Source: Strigomonas culicis (Eukaryota > Euglenozoa > Kinetoplastea > Trypanosomatida > Trypanosomatidae). From it: a stretch of DNA of 15,789 nucleotides. The stretch covers positions 1 through 15,789 of the forward strand of contig AUXH01000453.1 in NCBI GenBank assembly GCA_000482145.1. The letters run 5' to 3'. A program made the position numbers and the translations under genes. A model generated the notes under the pieces. It was not told the DNA's origin and did no database searches. It was given only the letters and a program-made list of their open reading frames with translations. This document shows, in pieces, positions 14,801 through 15,789 of the stretch (position 1 is the stretch's first letter; every line of letters begins with the position of its first letter).

Positions 14801-14835
14801 TTCCTCATTTAGACTTACACCACTTGGTGATTTAA
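8875..14835 (+). CDS. Large kinesin with N-terminal motor, FHA-like region and long disordered tail
   Basis: The 1986-residue microtubule motor has its catalytic domain at about residues 19-475: P-loop GQTGSGKT (213-220), switch I NARSSRSH (339-346) and switch II DLAGSER (376-382). It ends at the neck RKIRNRP (from 468). All nucleotide-binding residues are intact, so ATP-driven motion is likely. The motor carries a large insertion before residue ~178, with a basic Arg/Ser patch (111-126) and a CxxC (154-157). After a short coil (483-512), residues ~565-710 look like a degenerate FHA domain (YANL...; VQINGKSL...ELHHGDVV). Coiled coils follow at about 969-1100 and 1165-1320. An unrecognised ordered block spans ~1328-1525, then a Ser/Ala/Pro-rich basic tail with an NLS-like lysine cluster (1933-1945) and an acidic end. 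An FHA after the motor suggests kinesin-3, but the lysine-rich L12 loop of that class is absent, so it may be a kinetoplastid-specific group. The first in-frame ATG is used; stop is TAA. Confidence 0.93.
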   Translation: MDPQDDTHNDVEQSYLDDGHIHVCVRIRSVPSNPILQQASGSDANAMPPHTPNSRKTTTLREAQKICVSTLENIVIMHEPRSLEDKAAIARDTNNAIQVLTDRANLQAAGRTRKSSRHSRTSSNRRTAAAGGASAAAAGSRGLVSTGSANYYECDQCLTSMDPAAMLRMPLIKSSDFLQPPPYGSQEDVYRATALHAVDAAVEGINSCVFAYGQTGSGKTYTLFGDTTNIRRDPGVVPRTLEDLFAKLEATKQGYAGNTEVDYSYSVSLSFFEIYQNEVHCLFSRQGPLHVQFQRDAGGKRETMIIHDLQQQAVSSAEKAYPLIETGLRRRQTGETGMNARSSRSHAVLQARVTQWRTNRDTRETVELSATINLVDLAGSERQKTANTDGKTREEGIQINQSLATLARVINDIARGDKFVNYRDSLLTMVLKDNLGGNSKTFMIATVSPIAFSFQESCATLAYAKDVRKIRNRPKVNQSFQTRANLLEQNMRLKSENEKLKEQMEEFMRHMQRQPSQGGQSDALDHRGQPHTTEVLGCAPTEAGAGAAAEALLHASCEGLTAPLMATSHRRYANLAGIGGTCVEDGLVRLTSLMSGTTKFDVASLVGETDGAAGLGHLEVERLSQRACEQRYWVRFLTPADGGSARLVDVQINGKSLGSSRRELHHGDVVCVYLDDEAAAGGHAGAAADVPSAAAHSLLAFHYVDLNCLSRGSGSLNGATLGQLAVSVDLDEDGEPLTLEGIQQLRRDNAKLLDMVRQQAAAGLDGDSVARLSPMSAQDGRGSPNPRPTRSLSHTQVVPAAPEAFRRTTVSPSIRARSHLPADVAEEALLQRAEQRQHKRDARRNAAYDELAAKLAMLEAGGSLERAARVVSASPSIGVGNDGVSAMGDHEDGPSVSVSPSNMRPSTPQAGRWPVTTPRDVSTVGYSIARVSSSSEEDDDEVESPAPVRGVRTEPIAAAPKLLLLETSEGIEKRFQAVLREHEQYHRNEALEAFIDELRGQIALLESRLRVARDDTLDQQLLREAVEGERDGLAREVEALRAENAEVNQNNCSLETLLRQTEEALETATTMNEEEVDRQLAVMREQMKALRELAQLWKRRTMKYIAMGYGAMDDVNDPTSAQRLEAIPWDELRANATAHIAKCRLGGNDYANRLSSDLLRAVDLFEASTAQEALVAYESVLLDLEGENQRLQATVEAYERQLKELQDLVGRLRGERDALEKEAAGASASAEERQRLKQLLDAKVQQLQEAEGSLQDTRKNLASAIEQTKDNKRRAVKNNQLLLLEQKHTIENLNEQIDKLQIRVAGKDEELRNLIRYMESNDMLGKDGTLQDYQLRNGIEDLIATAMANYGPPNNYCTFPTDFHFTEEMVALIRVSLRILLDRLKVELYVLNKPNLHKFGLLVPSIQLRPETQFNTFVHELRGVVSEMAGRAQRIGGRWSVEAADVQSDLVGHRRRRSGNALAGLLIWYDHWDLSPKLEHVCYMELIRNGDRIMQMARLVRQESQLNTNATSTLFMPIPGKKGASDTSLLELSHTARRRDSATLTESRQILGKLQASTHRSNLAQAVSPSKKKLLSTDEAAVTGTPFSRSATASAIALAQTTPFSRTASAAVPPSSCPAPLRGSNPAQRPPAEPKSSRGSVGKRASADPVPRPSATNGAPLPRPSAGSRRPSTMAAKPPAPTLPASHRFERKPSNCIFPVSESDITFVAASDVAQAESLQSYHFARRLSAAVLADTSPVPTPKKHDGTGSAAKPFSRCHTALSSLNESRAAAAAPPTRPSATATGAASARKAPRTSANAAATRKKKSAAAAAPPAREAFGRSHSTFAKIGTAASNAVAGSGSGSPPPRTPRGVASKTWGARQPPGVAPLRLSDELDCGSSVTSSVRPSRLYGLAEKTGSDANQLLSAAEIALLQKSKRTPKGGPAAAAAVAAKKKKMVVPKTKKKAPQQEALGSEDEEEGVEENHEALLESDTSDVPHLDLHHLVI

Positions 14836-15342
14836 CACGTCCCCCCCCCCCGCTCTCTTTCTCTCCCTCTTTTTTTCTTTCTGTTTCGCTCACTTTTTAT
14901 TTAAACTATCACTGTTATAACTCTGTGAGTTTTTAGATTCTTTTGTACGTTTTTTTTTTTTTTCATTAATATGCAAAAGGAAATAAATAACACTTTTTAT
15001 TTCCTCTTTTCTACTTTTATTATATACTATTTACTTTTGAATAGAACTAGATGCCATTGTTTTTTTTTTCTTAGATTTTCCTTTTTAGTTTTAATTACTA
15101 GTATCACGTTATTGTTCGGAAAAAAAAATATGTATTTTGTACTCATTTTGTTTTATGCAGAAAAAAAAAAATGACACTGATTATGTCACATTGAGTTCGT
15201 GGGGCAGAGCCATGCGTTGTCACTCCGTTACCGTATATGCGTGTTTACACTCGCTTTGTATTCTTCACTTTTCTCTTTCTCTTTCTTTCCTTTTTTCTTT
15301 TCTTTTCATTTTCATCACCCGAAATCAAGATACCGATCCATC
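14836..15342 (+). other. Intergenic spacer between the kinesin and uS12 genes
   Basis: This 507-bp AT-rich spacer starts with a C-run of about 11 and a CT/T tract (14840-14889) shortly after the kinesin stop. It continues as T-rich, A-rich and AT-rich sequence with an AG-terminated tract at about 15140-15160, and ends in a strong CT-rich tract before uS12. Short open frames here consist of T-tract-encoded Phe/Leu/Ser and are not supported as genes. Confidence 0.75.
15262..15329 (+). promoter_or_regulatory. Strong polypyrimidine tract and trans-splice acceptor for uS12
   Basis: An almost pure CT tract (about 15262-15319) is followed by the first AG at 15328-15329, giving a 13-nt 5' UTR before the ATG at 15343. 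It is the longest uninterrupted pyrimidine tract placed directly before a start in this window, as expected for a highly expressed ribosomal protein gene. Confidence 0.75.
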
Positions 15343-15774
15343 ATGACGAAGGCCAACGGTCAACACGCAGCCCGTAAGCTGGTGCGCCTGCGCCGCCGCA
15401 ACCGCTGGGCGGACAAGGGCTGGAAGAAGTCCCACACCTTCGTGGCCGCGCGCTCGAACCCCTTCGGCGGGTCCTCCCACGCGAAGGGCATCGTGCTCGA
15501 GAAGATCGGCGTGGGGGCGAAGCAGCCTAACTCTGCCATTCGTAAGTGCGTCCGCGTGCAGCTCATCAAGAACGACAAGAAGATCATCGCCTTCGTGCCC
15601 AACGATGGTTGCCTCCACTTCATCGAGGAGAACGACGAGGTGCTCGTCTCCGGTTTCGGCCGTTCTGGTCACGCCGTCGGTGATATTCCCGGGGTCCGTT
15701 TCAAAGTGATGAAGGTCTCCAACGTCGGCCTGTACGCCCTGTACCGCCAGAAGAAGGAGAAGCCGAGAAACTAA
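15343..15774 (+). CDS. RPS23: Small-subunit ribosomal protein uS12 (RPS23)
   Basis: The 143-residue protein is the usual length for eukaryotic uS12, a component of the 40S decoding centre that monitors codon-anticodon pairing. Highly conserved blocks are visible: [19 protein letters not shown] (39-57), the decoding loop [18 protein letters not shown] (60-77), FVPNDGC (84-90), the [15 protein letters not shown] run (93-107) and [10 protein letters not shown] (113-122). Pro62 of the PNSA loop, hydroxylated in other eukaryotes, is present. The Arg-rich N-terminus ([20 protein letters not shown]) is of trypanosomatid type. The ATG at 15343 starts MTKANGQ; upstream in-frame ATGs lie inside the pyrimidine-rich spacer before the splice acceptor and are excluded. 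The gene is complete, ending in TAA 15 bases before the window end. Confidence 0.98.
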   Translation: MTKANGQHAARKLVRLRRRNRWADKGWKKSHTFVAARSNPFGGSSHAKGIVLEKIGVGAKQPNSAIRKCVRVQLIKNDKKIIAFVPNDGCLHFIEENDEVLVSGFGRSGHAVGDIPGVRFKVMKVSNVGLYALYRQKKEKPRN

Positions 15775-15789
15775 GAAGGACGCGAGCAG

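Noticed and set aside
15199..15342. N-terminal extension of uS12 to an upstream ATG
   Set aside because: It would translate the polypyrimidine tract and make the protein 48 residues longer than any uS12. The first ATG after the AG gives the exact family length.
14971..15346. Short open frames in the kinesin-uS12 spacer
   Set aside because: They consist of T-tract-derived Phe/Leu/Ser/Tyr residues and lie before the uS12 splice acceptor.
1..15789. Stop-codon reassignment as in some trypanosomatids
   Set aside because: All genes end at ordinary stops (TGA or TAA) at expected ends, and no in-frame stop interrupts any gene.
1..15789. Transposon, CRISPR, tRNA or viral sequence
   Set aside because: No transposase or reverse transcriptase motifs, spaced repeats, tRNA boxes or viral proteins were seen on either strand.

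Overview
The window looks like nuclear DNA of a trypanosomatid (kinetoplastid) flagellate. Six intronless protein genes lie head to tail on the + strand. They are very GC-rich and are separated by AT-rich spacers packed with T- and CT-tracts that end in an AG just upstream of each ATG. This is the layout expected of polycistronic transcription units processed by spliced-leader trans-splicing and coupled polyadenylation. The last gene encodes a uS12/RPS23 protein with a strongly trypanosomatid-like sequence. TGA and TAA are both used as terminal stops, so there is no sign of stop-codon reassignment. The genus cannot be fixed from the sequence alone.

Layout: (1) bases 3-1124, the 3' end of an unrecognised coiled-coil protein gene cut by the window edge; (2) 1434-2963, epsilon-tubulin with two lineage-type insertions; (3) 3362-4618, an axonemal inner-arm dynein light chain of the p28/DNALI1 family with a long N-terminal extension; (4) 5065-7638, a large proline/glutamine-rich coiled-coil protein of unknown function carrying a 57-bp tandem repeat; (5) a 1.24-kb gene-poor spacer; (6) 8875-14835, a 1986-residue kinesin with an N-terminal motor, a degenerate FHA-like region, long coiled coils, an unrecognised globular block and a basic disordered tail; (7) 15343-15774, small-subunit ribosomal protein uS12 (RPS23).

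Three of the six genes (epsilon-tubulin, p28 and the kinesin) belong to basal-body, axoneme or microtubule biology, and the two unknown coiled-coil proteins could be cytoskeletal too. In trypanosomatids neighbouring genes share a transcript without necessarily sharing a function, so this is suggestive only. I found no mobile element, CRISPR array, tRNA, rRNA or convincing new multi-gene system. The points most worth checking are the kinesin's architecture, a possible tiny split ORF in the 1.24-kb spacer, the 57-bp repeat with identical outer units, and small hairpins placed around candidate splice acceptors.
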